Shown in pieces: positions 1 to 11,800 of a stretch of DNA of 64,000 nucleotides (the first letter of the stretch is position 1; each line of letters opens with the position of its first letter). The stretch lies in the NCBI GenBank assembly GCA_037042915.1, contig CM073196.1:2480001-2544000 (forward strand), written 5' to 3'. The position numbers were made by a program, and so were the translations under genes. The notes under the pieces were generated by a model that was not told the origin of the DNA, ran no database searches, and worked only from the letters and a program-made list of their open reading frames with translations. This DNA comes from Auricularia sp. M13. Taxonomy: Eukaryota > Basidiomycota > Agaricomycetes > Auriculariales > Auriculariaceae.

Positions 1-735
1 CATTGCGCTCACTTCACTCGTCCGTCGTCGGCGCTAGTCTAACCTGTACGTCGTGCCATCCACGCGTCTAACATGCCCTATCCTCACGCTCGTGCATACA
101 GCCACGCATGTTCAGACACGCTCAACGCACGCATCCTTCTCGTGTCTTGTTCCATATTTGCATCTCAGCATTTCACCGTAACTATACAACACTCCCTGCA
201 TCATATATAGCATCGACTTTGCAATTCGCGATCGGGTGTGATTGACGGGCTTCCTTGTGTTCGGGAGACGGATATTTTCTCAGCATCAGGTTGAAATGAT
301 TGTTTGCATAGACCTCCCTGAATCCATGCCGCGCACGATGCGGAATAGTGGAAAATAGGGACAGTAGGCACCGTTTTACGGTCCTCCCGATGCAAAGTGG
401 GGATCGTGGGAACCAGGGCCGGTACATTGCGACTACGTAGACGTTATCAGAGCGTTATCCCCAGCTCTTCTTGAGTCGTATTTACTCCCATGACAAGCCC
501 AGGGCTCATCTCAGCCTCACTGTGGCACCTTCAGCGCTCATGCAACACGGAGTCACAAGTAACTCCAAATCCATACTGATTTGAACGGTTCAACGGTTGC
601 TGCTCAAAATAAAATATTCTCACGTATCTAGAAAATTTGGATCTGTACTTAATTGACGAACTCACGACTCTTTCTCAGGTCGAAATATCTCCTGCATGCG
701 CCGGCTTCCCGGGATCATCCGACGGGATCATCGTC
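1..735. other. No gene recognised
   Basis: I see only short open frames on both strands with no family resemblance and no convincing splice structure. The right-hand part is the presumed upstream region of the hydrolase that starts at 736. A gene running in from outside the window cannot be excluded, but nothing in the sequence supports one. Confidence 0.5.
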
Positions 736-1921
736 ATGTCGGCAACTTCCAACCCGCTCAAAGACGATGGACTCACACCCGAGCAATTCGTGGCACACGA
801 ACGCTTTAGACGCACCTGTCCTACCAACGGAGCCACCTACTGTGATGCTGGCGATCCGAATGGCGCCCCAATCGTGATGCTCTGTGGCAGCGCAATGGAC
901 AGCGTCCTCACGGGCGTGTTATTCCATGGCTACTGCAAGGAGCAGCATCTACGCCTAATTAGTCCCAACAAGCCAGGTATGGGTGGCACCCCAGCTTGCG
1001 CACTGCAAGATCGCGTGCGGACATTTGCAGGTGAGGATGGGCGAACACTACAATGTGGCGGCCGTTGACAGCGGCTACGGTCCAGAGTACGTCGAGGGCA
1101 TTCTGCGACACCTCGACGTCCAACCGGTCGCTCTGGTGTCAATATCGTCTGGGTTCATGTGCGTGGCTTATGCACTTGATCATGACTTGTGCTAACATCC
1201 TTTAAGATACGGACTGTACCTGCTGGCACACAAGCAGCGCATATTCGGAGACCGGCGGCCTGCCCTCCTCGCTCTCACGCCCTGGATATCCTTTGAAGAC
1301 GCGCCCTCCATGGGCTTCGCGAGCTTTGCCCCGGACGCCCTCATATCCGCTGTGCCGTCTTTCATGGCTACATTCACGTCGCCTACACTACAGCGTACAT
1401 TCGCTTGGTCAACTGGAATTTCCACCGCGGTCGGGGCAAGCGTTCGCTCTGCACTCGCTGGCGCGCCAGTAGTCGATCCAGGCCGAGCGAGCATCGCGCG
1501 CGCCTCGCGCCAGTCCAACGAGATCGCCGTTTACCAATCTGTACGGAATCCTGGCCTATCGGACGAGTATTTACTCTGTTTACGACGCGGGCCGCCTGGG
1601 ATCTGGGGATACAAGGATTATCCAGAGGTCCTTTCGTTGATAGCAGCGTCCGCAGGACGTCAGCGTGTGCTCCTGAGCCTCTACTGCGGTGACTCAGATG
1701 GCCTCGTACCCAGGAAAGCGCAAATCCGCTTTTCGGGCTTTTTCAAGGACTCTGGTCCCAGCGCGCTGCCGGATAACGTCCGCCAACGGTTCAACTTTCG
1801 CGAGCTTACAATCGTTCAGGGAGGGCATAACGATGTGGCTACGTTTAAGATGTGCTGGGACGACATTGTTGCGTATGTATCGAGCGCGTTCAAGGAGACA
1901 TCTAGGACGGCGTCATCTTGA
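736..1921 (+). CDS. Alpha/beta hydrolase-fold protein
   Basis: Exons 736-1030, 1086-1158 and 1207-1921 give 360 residues; intron lengths (55 and 48 nt) keep the frame and the second intron has a CTAAC branch site. The protein shows the alpha/beta hydrolase order: a PGMGG segment near residue 80 (oxyanion side), a nucleophile elbow SISSG near residue 118, an acid in GDSDGLVP near residue 275 and a histidine in GGHND near residue 325. The first position of the elbow is Ser instead of the usual Gly. No signal peptide is seen. The substrate is not predictable; the lipase/esterase or epoxide hydrolase-like superfamily is as far as the sequence goes. The start at 736 is preferred over upstream non-ATG codons. 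Confidence 0.8.
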
Positions 1922-2150
1922 ACCAATTGTAGACCATCGACCATGTACTATTGATTATTTCTGTACCAGCCCTGACTCGCTATCTGGTAGGCCGCAAGAG
2001 GTTTGCGAATTCCGGACCATGCTGGAACATGGCGTGCACCGCGTCCGAACTGACTCGAAGTTCCGATTGAAAGGCGCGTGGCGGAGCCTAAGGCGTTTGT
2101 GCACTGCAAGTTCTCTCTCTCCAACCAACACCCCGCACACATACTACACC

Positions 2151-2878
2151 ATGAGCAACGTTGACTGGGACTCGAAAACCGTCATTGGCAAGAAGGCTAG
2201 GGCGCCAGCGGTAACTCGCACAGAATCCGAGTTGAACTGTACGTCGGATGGCCTTTATCAACGGCCTTGCGAGCTGACGCTTTGCTGGTAGCTGTACGAC
2301 TTTGTCTCCATGTACAGGCGCATGGCTGATCATTGACATGCTATAGGCCCGCCGCGCTGGTCTTGTCGTCTCGACCGACAAGAAGTCGTCAGCTGCCAAC
2401 AAAGCCCATGCCGCCGCTGCTGGTAAGCGAATAGGAGCTCTGCACTTCTCCCAAACATGCAGTCTCACGAATTGAAAGGTCCTGACCACCAGCGCATTGC
2501 TAAGCTCGACCGCGAAAACGAGGTTGCGCCGCCTCCCAAGGTTCCCCCAGTGTCGGGAAGGTGCGCACGTAATGAAGTACGAGCGTGGCGCGTGGCTGAC
2601 CACCATATGACTAGGCCATCTCGACAGCACGGCTAGAGCTCAAGTTGACGCAGAAGGACCTCGCTCAGAAAATCAACGAGAAGCCGTCCGTCCTGCAAGA
2701 TTACGAGTCCGGCAAGGCCGTGCCCAACGTGCAGATCCTCTCCAAGATGGAGCGCGCACTAGGTGTCAAGCTTCGTGGTATGTTTGGCTTGGACTATCTT
2801 CAACTGCTCGGTTTTAATGACCACGCAGGCAACGACATTGGCAAGAAACTTCCGCAGAAGGGCGCGGACAAGAAGTAA
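2151..2878 (+). CDS. MBF1: Multiprotein-bridging factor 1 (transcriptional coactivator)
   Basis: Exons 2151-2238, 2292-2293, 2347-2422, 2479-2560, 2615-2777 and 2829-2878 encode about 153 residues of a typical Mbf1: an N-terminal MBF1 domain (SKTVIGKK, then [13 protein letters not shown]) and a C-terminal Cro/C1-type helix-turn-helix ([16 protein letters not shown], then [10 protein letters not shown]) ending with GNDIGKK. Mbf1 bridges gene-specific activators such as Gcn4 to TBP in the nucleus. Two oddities: exon 2 is only two bases, and the C5 run at 2544-2548 must be six bases to read the conserved PPSVGKAIS; as sequenced the frame is lost before exon 5. The second break looks like a homopolymer undercall because both flanks are perfectly conserved. 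Confidence 0.93.
2292..2293 (+). other. Two-base micro-exon of MBF1
   Basis: The dinucleotide CT lies between two 53-nt introns, 2239-2291 (GTACGT...CTGAC...TAG) and 2294-2346 (GTACGA...TTGAC...TAG). With it exon 1 (phase 1) joins exon 3 in frame and yields LN-S-ARRAG, matching the family's LNAARRxG. Without it the frame is lost by two bases. Confidence 0.72.
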
Positions 2879-3022
2879 ACTCTCTTGCCGTGCCCTTCTG
2901 CTTTAGGTTCGCTTGCCCCGTAGCACGCTGTTCGTTGTTGCAATAGACTAGAGTGCATTGATTCCTACACACGACAACTGCAAAGTACACATGGCACAAC
3001 TGAAAGAAATCGTGGCATAGGC

Positions 3023-4780
3023 CTACGATCCATATGAGATGTATTCCGGCGTTTCGCAAGCCTTGTACTCCTTGAGGAGCTCCTCAACAGTTGCCCTATA
3101 ACCAAATGTAAGAATCAGGCGTCGATGGAGGCTCTGAGTGATACTTGCCTCGAGTCATCGAATTCCTCGAAGCCGTTCTCAAATATTTTCTCCTTCTTGT
3201 ACTGATCAAGGAAAGCGTTCCTCCTTCGCAAGCGATCGTATTGGTCAAGCATGCGTTGGAATAACTGTTCCTTCATTAGCTAGGGCGAATGTCCACTCTT
3301 GGACGACTACGCACGGATGCAATGCTTGTGTGATTCGCCAGCATGAGGCCACTGACGCGATGGCTCGCTGTCACGTAGGGAGACTTTCTTGTCAACGCGA
3401 CTTGGATTGAAGCTGGTCCCCAGGGAATGAAATTCGCAAGCTGCCTTTCGCGAATACGCAGAAGAGATTGATGGACCTGAATACCACTTTAGATGGGCGC
3501 AGAGCGAACGAAGCATGGGGGGCGTACGTCTGTAGGATCCACATCGCCTTGGATAATGTTCAGGATGGATATGTAACAGGCGGTCTTATTCGGCATCGTC
3601 GACACCATGCGATTCTTAGGCTGTAGCAGTCGACGCATGACATCCAAGACGGTCGTCTTCCGCACAGATTTGGCCTACAAAAGATGTTGGTTAACCCTGA
3701 GGCCGCTCAAGCGAGGGAACGAACCTGGTCTATCTGATCGCCAGTAAACGGCGTGTACGATGTCATGAGGAAATGGCATCGAGGAGTGGGTATCAAGGAT
3801 GCTACGATGCCAACAAGATCATTGTTCATGTAGCCGGGGTATCTGAGTGTTTGCGTGCTCGCAGCCATGACAGTGGCAACCTGATGAGAGTCAGCGGTTT
3901 AAGACATTGGGATGGGCGGCATGTAGCGTACGAGCTGATTGGTCTGGTCAAAACTAGGGTTCTGTAGATGTAAACGGTCTGCGGCGATACGCGCTAATGC
4001 GCCATTGTCGAGGACGACCACAGAGTCCGCGTGGTTGGTCAGGCGTTTCAGTGTGAGTAACGAGTTGTATGGTTGTACGACGACGTCCGGTTCCTGGTGA
4101 TTGGGGAAGACAGAATATGTTTGGATGAGCTTCTTTGGAAACTTGTCGTTTAAGCGCTCCAACATGTATGAGCCTAATCCAGAGCCCGTGCCGCCCGCTA
4201 TGGAGTGCATGAGCATGAAGCCCTGTGTGCATGAGAATGAGTGGCCTGACAGCGACGAAGTAACGGCGTACCTCCAACGAATCGCTGCCTTCAGCCTCGC
4301 GTTCTATCATCTCCATGACCTCTTCATATATTCGCTCCCCGGCTGCGTAACCTGATGCCCAGTTGTTGCCCGCGCCGCCGCCATCCTTGGACAAGTAGAT
4401 GTTCTCCGGGTTGTAGAGGTTCGCGTGCGACGAGGAAAGGATGTTGCCAATGACCTGAGCCAGAATCAGCACAAGTGCCTTGAAAGCATGGTTGCAGGGC
4501 CCCGCACGCGTGGTTCAAGGTCGATCAGGATCGCGCGGGGAATGTAGTGCTCGTCGTCCGCCTGGTAGAAGAAGACATCTTTGCGGTCGCCGCCTTCGGT
4601 CGCCCATTCTTCGAGGATGCCGTCTTTGCTAATGCCGTGCTCGGCGCATAGGCGCTGCCAGAACACCGAGCTCACTACAAACGGCCGCTTAGAGAACGGT
4701 GGCACGGTCAATTGCGAGCGTCCATGCGCACTTTGGTTTCCACATTGGCCTAAAGATACCGTAACTATTTCGCGCGGCAT
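3023..4780 (-). CDS. Gamma-tubulin
   Basis: Nine exons (4732-4780, 4508-4674, 4272-4454, 3932-4222, 3725-3880, 3528-3674, 3315-3476, 3149-3264, 3023-3095) give 447 residues, the normal length for the family. It starts [16 protein letters not shown] and carries the tubulin GTP-binding loop [19 protein letters not shown] and the gamma-type ending [10 protein letters not shown]. Gamma-tubulin nucleates microtubules at the spindle pole body as part of the gamma-tubulin complex. All eight introns are 49-57 nt; seven are GT-AG and the last is GC-AG (3096-3148). The reading frame is intact throughout. Confidence 0.97.
3096..3148 (-). other. GC-AG intron in gamma-tubulin
   Basis: The donor is GAG|GCAAGT on the minus strand and the acceptor is TTATAG. 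It joins DDSR to [14 protein letters not shown] in phase 2 and no GT donor nearby keeps that frame. Confidence 0.88.
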
Positions 4781-5234
4781 TTCGAGGAAAAGAAACGCGT
4801 GCGAGAGGTACGCGAGTGAAGAACTGTGCAACCAACGGCGGAGTTCATTTTCGCGACTCGCGTTCTCCAACTCATCTCTTGAGGACTCGACTCTTAGGCA
4901 AGGAGGCAAAATTCCCGCACGAAAAAATGGGGGGAAAGAAGCAAGAGCAGTTGTGTATGAATATGCAATGGGAAAGTACATTGGTTGGAGACACATGCGC
5001 ATTGTGAACAACAGAAAATGGTCCTCCCTTGCCATTCCCTCCTTGTGGAGGACAATAGTCTACGGGCGGTAGATTTAGGGATGATGCAGACGAGAGCGTA
5101 GGGAAGCAAGAGACAATACCAAGTGAGCACGACACGACGACACCACACGCAATAACCTGGCAAAGGCCAGAAGAAAAGGGGAAAAGTCATAGCAACTCGG
5201 CATATCAACATGGAACCCCGAAGGAAAGTAAACT
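4781..5234. other. Intergenic, tail-to-head between nucleoporin and gamma-tubulin
   Basis: This 454-bp stretch lies downstream of the nucleoporin stop and upstream of the gamma-tubulin start, both on the minus strand. Open frames here overlap each other on both strands and resemble no protein family. It should contain the gamma-tubulin promoter and the nucleoporin terminator, but I recognise no defined motif. Confidence 0.5.
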
Positions 5235-8200
5235 CTACCGTCTTGGCTGAGTTCTCCGACGAGGCATGGGTTTTTTCTCTCTGTCCGGTGCGCCAATGCT
5301 GAATCCAAACCCAGCAGCAGCAGCTCCTGGAGCAGCGCCGCCAGCTGCGGCACCAGCAAACGGATTATTTACACCGCTCGGGGGCGCAAACGAGAAGGAT
5401 GGGCCGGCGGTGGGCGCAGGAGCAGCAGCAGGTGCTCCAAATGGATTCGGAGCGGGCGCAGCAAACGGCGACGCTGGCGCGCTAAACGGCGACTGTTCAC
5501 GCGGCGCAGAGTCTACCTTGGGCCCACCGAATGAAAACCCGGTCGAAGCAGGCGGCGCAGCAAAAGGGCTCGCGGCCTTATCCGTGCTGGCCGCACCAAA
5601 GGCAAACGGGCTCGCTGCAGGCTTTGCAGCGTCGCCGGAGTTGCCGAACGCGAACGGCGATGCGGCCTTGGTTGCGTCGCTTGGGGTAGCGCCGAACTGG
5701 AAGTTGGGCGGCCCAGTCGGAGTTGCGGGTTTGCTCTCGCTCTGCTGACCGAAAGCAAAGACATTCGTCGCAGGCTTGTTAGCATCACTTGCTGGTGCAC
5801 CAAAAGCAAAGGCAGGCGGCTTGGAAGCATCGGTAGACGGTGCTCCGAAGTTGAATACTGTCGACGCTGCTGGTGGCTTTGGCGCCTCCGTCGCTGCCGG
5901 CGTGGGGTTGAAACTGAAGGGTGTCGGGGTCGCAGAAGGAGCGCCAAACCCAGATATCGGGGGTTTTGTTGCATTGAAGCTGAATCCGGAAGAACCACCT
6001 GCCCCGAAAGCATTCGTACTTGTCGTCGACGGGCCACGTTCGGGACTCTCTTCCATCCTCATTTCGCCAGAGTCGGACTGCGGAGGCGTTTTCAACTTCG
6101 GTGCCTCCTGTTTCGCCGTGGGAGCAGGAGTACCAAAGGTGAACGGCGGCTTAGCAACTTCAGCTGCAGCTGCGGGAACCTTCGCCGCCGCGTCCCCAAG
6201 TGGCGTAAAGAGGGCTGGGGCACTCGGGGGAGTGCTGGAGCTGGGAGTAGTGAATCCGCCGAATAACGGCTTGGGTGCCTCTTCTTTCTTGTCCGCCGAA
6301 GCTACAGTGGGAGCAAAAGCACCAAACGAGAATGCAGGTTTGTCGACAGCGGGTGCAGCAGCAGGAGCAGGAGCCGGCGGGAACGAGAAAGCGCCTGCCT
6401 TAGTAGGCTCGCTGTTCGTGACAGTAGGCGCACCAAAGGCCGGTTTCGAAGCGCTGGCTGTGGGCTCATCCTTCTTCTCTGCTGCTGGCACACCAAACAG
6501 TTGCACAGTAGAGCTCGTGCCGAATTCAGGTGGCTTCGAAGGCGGAGCAGCCGGCGTGAATGAGGGGATGTTGGAGAAGAATGTGGGAACGGTCTTTCCG
6601 TTGGTGCTCGTCCCAGCCTTGTGTTCACCGCCATCCATCGGATTCTCAGCATCTGCTACCGGATGCGACGAGGCGAACGACGACGAAAAGATGGACGCAG
6701 GGATGGACTGTCCCTTACTTGCCTCAGGGACGGGGAACGGTGTCTTGGAGGCGTCGACGCCGGCAGGTGGCGTAGCAAAGAAATCACTACCGGGCGTGGA
6801 ACCAGGGGCAGCGGCCGGGGATGGCTCAGCTGACTTGGGTGGACTGGGGAGGGGAAAGCCATTTGTCGGCGGCGGCAACGGGATCGACGTTGCCGCCGAG
6901 GCAGTCGTGTCCATAGCATCGGTCTTGGCAACCTGAGGCGACGTCAGCAAAATAGTTACAATCGAAACAGTCGTACGCACGGCTGGCTTGAAAGCAAATC
7001 CCTGAGGGATCTTGAATTCGACGGGTTTGACAGCCAAGAGCTCCTCTTCGGTGGGAAGGCCGGCCAATGCATCGTCATCGTCTTCGGTGACAGCAGAAAA
7101 CTTATTCTTGGACGAAACATGTGTCCGTTTTGTCAAAGCCTTGGCGGCACGAAGGGACGAGCCTGGCTGATTAGCAGGAGGACGAGGGGCTGCGGCAGAC
7201 GCGGGCTTCGAAGCGTCCTTTGCTGCGCGGGACGACAATGGCTGAACTTTCGGAGCCTCGTCGTCATCGACATCCATTACCGAGGCTTTGCGCGATACCT
7301 CGGCAGCGGTCAGCGGCTTCTTCGCCGGAGGTGCGGGTGGAGACTCCGGCTGTGGGTCCGTGGCAATGGCAACTTCCTTGCGGCCAGTCGATTCCCCTTC
7401 ATCGCGTTGACGCGCGAGGAGTCGCTTTAAACCGCTCTCCCCACTGTAGGGATGCACCATACGGGCAGTCTTCGGGTCCAGCTTATGTTTATCGCGCACC
7501 GAGGTCTTTCCCCAGTCGTCGATCAAAGCATCTGGCATGGGGATAGGGACGTGGACCTTCTTCGGTTTAAGACGAGCGAGAACCGGACTTGGGGCATTGG
7601 GTCGAGACGGTAGGAGGGGTGTGCGGTAATTCTCTAATTTCTGAAGTGCAATGTCGGCAGCATTAAGTTGCGGTGCGGCAGAATGCTCTGAGAGAGCCGT
7701 GAGCGGTACGAGGATCGGAAGAGTGGAGCTGGGCGTACTCGGCGCATCAGAGCTCTGGCTGGTAGTCAATTTCTTGTTCCACGGCATCTGCGAGAGATCG
7801 GTATGCGAGGTGGACGAAGCCTGAGGGAAGGACTTGAGAGAATGCTGCGTCGAAGAAAGCGAGAGACCGACCATGGAGAGCGAGGGGGCAAGACTGGGTG
7901 TGGTGGCGAAGTTGCTTGTGGAGGTTGTGCGGGTGATGGCCGACTTGAACGGCGAGCGACGGCTGTCGATGGTCCCAGCCAGCAATGGCGGGGCCGATGG
8001 GTCCCGGGATTTCCTTGGAGGGAGGGGCCCAAACGTGGCCCCCGAGGGCTGCGGCGTGAGCGTCGCGCGTAGGCGGGATGGCGAGCGCGGCGGGCCCATG
8101 GACGCGTCACGCAGTTGGCCCTGCGACAGGGACTGGCCGCGCGTGACGAAAACCGGGCTGCCTGCTGCGCGCACGAACGAGGCGCTATGACCGAAGCCGG

Positions 8201-8659
8201 GAGCGTCGACGGACATCTGGCGGTCGAGTGCGACAGCGCTGCGGGATCCGGCGCGGCCGTTCGACTGCGGCAGCGCCAGGGACTGAGAGCGGGCCACAAG
8301 GCTGCGCGCGGGTGTGAGCACGCTGCGGGGGGCGGCGTGGAACATGCTGCTGGGCGGGTCTCCGACGGACTGCAGCGGCGGCGGCGAGTGATGTCGGGCG
8401 CGCTTGGCGGTCGGCGGCAGCGAGCCCTGCTCGGGTGGAGAATGGTGGCGGCGCTTTTCGCCGGCCTCCTCGAGGACGGGGTCGCCGCCGCCGCCGCCAA
8501 ACCAGGCCAGCGGCGCCGTCACGACCGACCTGATCGCGCCGAACAGCCCCGAGCCCGCCGAGCCCGTGCCCGCCCCTCCGGCTGCGGCGTGGCTACCGCG
8601 GCCATACGGCTTCGGCCGCGCTGCTTGCTGCCCCGAGGCGTCCGCACCGGCAGCGACAT
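5235..8659 (-). CDS. FG-repeat nucleoporin (Nup1/Nup60/Nup153-like)
   Basis: About 1,120 residues. The N-terminal half is Ser/Pro/Arg-rich with a short conserved start (ARPKPYGR, then LFGAIRSVVTAPLAWF) and a central HPYSGESGLKRLLARQ segment. The C-terminal 500 residues are Ala/Pro-rich FG repeats (FGAP, FNFGA, FAFG, FSFG) ending in a basic MPRRRTQPRR tail. FG repeats form the permeability barrier of the nuclear pore and bind karyopherins; the basic tail and layout resemble nuclear-basket Nups. A 48-nt in-frame phase-0 intron (6933-6980) is likely. The only good ATG (8659) is one base out of frame with the rest; one extra G in the G4 run at 8631-8634 would join them, so the start depends on an assumed undercall. 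Confidence 0.78.
6933..6980 (-). other. In-frame 48-nt intron in the FG nucleoporin
   Basis: On the minus strand the segment begins GTGCGT, has a CTGAC branch-like site and ends CCTCAG. Its 16 codons (VRTTVSIV...) are hydrophobic and unlike the surrounding charged and FG sequence, so it is probably spliced although it keeps the frame open. Confidence 0.7.
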
Positions 8660-8820
8660 GCGGGCGGCGGAAGAATGCACAGGAGAGGGATGGAAAAACC
8701 CGCGCGGCCGCAAGCGGTCTTTTTCAGGCTCAGACTCCCAGCGCGTCCCACTTAAAGCTCGCCGCGCACGGCTGCCCTCCCTGCGCCCCCCACGCCCCTT
8801 GCCCTCCTACCACCACCATC

Positions 8821-11800
8821 ATGGCCGTGCAGCTCAATGCCGTCCAGTTTACCCACCGCCTGAACGCGTTCCTCAGCGCGTGGAATGTGCGCCAACGCGA
8901 CTTCTCTACCCGCCCAATACTGACACCACTGCACGTTAGAACGCGACAAAGCGCGATGGCGCCGAGGTCTTCGCCGACATGGACGGCTTCCTCCATGTAT
9001 ACGGCGAGCGCACCTCCGACGACGAGCAGGTCAAGAAAGGAACCGCGTTCCAGGCGCGTATCACACCAGCTGCCGCATACGCTCGGTACTCACACTGCGC
9101 CGCCCGCAGACCTGGCTGCTTGGATTCGAGTTTCCCTCGACCGCGACGCTCATCACCAAAGACAAGGTCTACTTCTTGACGTCCCAAACGAAGGGTATGC
9201 GCATCTTGCTGTTGCCACCACGCGTTTTTTTTATTCTGACTGCTCCTATGTAGCCAAATACCTCAAACAGCTGAAAGAAGCCGCTACGACTGTGCATATC
9301 GAGATATTCGCGCTTGCAAAGGGCAAAGAGCCGGCAAACGATGCCCTGCCCAACTTCGCGGCCGTTTTCGGCGGCCTGAGCAAGGCAGGACACGTCCTGA
9401 AGGACATTCCCACTGGAAAATTCGCCGACGACTGGGCGGCGGCGGTTGCGGGTCTCGCTCATAAACCCGAGATGATCGATGTTACGGTCGGCATCTCGAC
9501 TGTCCTCAGCGTGAAGGACGAAGAAGAACTGGTACGCCATTTGCCCAGTGTGGGATGCACAGCCTGAGCTCACGACGGGTGCAGAAACTTGTTCGGGCTG
9601 CCGCAAACTTGACGTCGACCTTGATGAGCCACCATATCGCATCGCGTCTCGAAATCATCTTGGACAAGGAGACTCGCATTAGCCATGCAGCCTTCGCCGA
9701 GCAGATTGAATCTCGCTTGGGAGCCGGCGAGGGCGACAACGCGCGCGGCCCAGACATGAAGGTTTGGTCGAAGGGCCGTGGATTGACGGACGTGAGTAGC
9801 CTGGAATCTTATCTACTGCAGCTCGTCTGACTGTCGTAGATTGAATACAACTCTGCTGAGTTTGTCTATACACCGATTATTCAATCCCGGTCGACCGCCA
9901 ATGGCTATGACTTGCGCTCATCTGCTGAGTCGACTCCGGACTTGCTCGCGCACAAGGGCGTGGTCCTCATTTCTGTGGGGATGAAGTACAAAGGCTATTG
10001 TGCAAATCTCGGACGCACATTCATCGTGGATCCTACAAAGGTGAGTCTTGGATTATAGGAGAAATCCATTTTACGAACGTACTTTCAGGAGCAGGAGCGT
10101 GTGTACCAGCTGCTGTTGCAGCTTCAGACGGAACTCCTTCAAAAGATGTGCGATGGCACCCCCGCAAAGGACGTCTATAATCATGCCCTGGCATATATTC
10201 GTGAGAAGAACCCGGATCTTGAGAAGCATTTCGTCAAGAACATCGGCTTTGGTGTATGTGTACTAATCACTACCATTTCGCGCTCGCTTATGTTTGTTGC
10301 AGATGGGCATTGAATTTCGCGACGGCTCGTTCCTGCTGTCCGGAAAGAGCAATCGGATACTCGCAACAGGCATGGTATTCAACCTGTCTCTCGGTTTCCA
10401 AGACATGGACGAAGGCAACGGCCACAAGTAAGTGTCGCTCATGTTAGACTGCGGGTCCAGTGCGTCTGAGCATCCGCATAGATATGCTCTGCATCTCATT
10501 GACACCGTCAAAGTCAATAAGGAGAAGGCTGTCTGCCTCACGGAGGGTACCAAGGCCGCCAAAGATGTCTTCTTTTACATCAACCAGGATGCCGAAGAGG
10601 CCAAGGCTAAAAGCTCGGACAAGAAGCGCGCAGCTGCAGCCAGCAACGGGCGCACGTCGCCTACAGTAAACAAGACTGCCGGCTCGAAGGTGTTGCGCAA
10701 CAAGACACGCAGCGCGGCACAGTCCGACGTCGCGACCTCCGTGGCTGCAAGGATCGCGGACCATCAACGGCAAATCCACATGCAGCTGCAGGAGGAGGGC
10801 CTGAAGAAGTATGCGGACGGCGGCAAGGGCGCAGGCAATAACGAGGGCAAGGGCTGGAAGAGATTTGCCAGCTACAAGGGCGAGGGCGGTCTGCCCAAGG
10901 AAGCCGAAATGCTCAGAATCTTCATCGACAAGAAGAACATGACCGTCATCCTGCCTGTTTACGGCTTTGCCACGCCCGTTCCATATCAACACCATCAAGA
11001 ACGCGAGCAAGAGCGACGAAGGCGACTACACCCTTCTCCGGATAAACTTCCAGACGCCAGGTCAGGTTGCGGGGAAGAAGGAGGATACGGTATGTGCTTT
11101 ACATTTCTGACTGAGCTTCAAGCAGATGGCTGACTGATAATTTACAGCCATTCGAGGACCCAGACGCGACTTTCTTGCGCTCCATCACGTACCGGTCGAT
11201 GGACAATGGTCGCTTCGATACGCTTTTCAAGCAGATTACCGAGCTCAAGAAGGAAGCCAACAAGCGCGAGCAGCAGAAGAAGGAAATGGCGGACGTCGTC
11301 GAGCAGGATAGCCTTATCGAGATCAAGGGTGGCCGCAGGGCGCTGAAGCTGCCCGAAGTGTTCATCCGACCCGCCCTCGACGGCAAGCGTCTACCCGGTG
11401 AACTCGAGATCCACGATAATGGTCTTAGGTATCAATCGCCGATGGGCTCACAGAAGATCGGTACGCCCACCGGTTGCGTCGAGACTGCATATATATTGAT
11501 TCTTGGTGTAGACATTCTCTTCTCGAACATTAGGCACTTGTTCTTCCAGCCCTGCGACCATGAGTTAATCGTGCTTATCCATGTCCACCTCAAGTCGCCT
11601 ATTATGATTGGCAAGAAGAAGGCTAAGGTATGGCTGCACGATGCCGATCCCTGCGTGCTGACGTTCCCTCTAGGACATTCAATTCTACCGCGAAGCATCA
11701 GATATGCAGTTTGACGAGACCGGAAACCGGAAGCGCAAGTTCCGATACGGCGACGAGGACGAGCTCGAGCTCGAGCAAATGGAGCGAAAGCGCAGGCAGG

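Noticed and set aside
2239-2346. A single 108-nt intron in MBF1
   Set aside because: It would leave exon 1 in phase 1 and miss the conserved frame; two 53-nt introns with complete signals fit better.
5266-6936. Long open frames on the plus strand opposite the FG nucleoporin
   Set aside because: They are antisense shadows of the Ala/Pro/Gly-rich repeat region, which is short of stop codons in other frames because of its high GC content.
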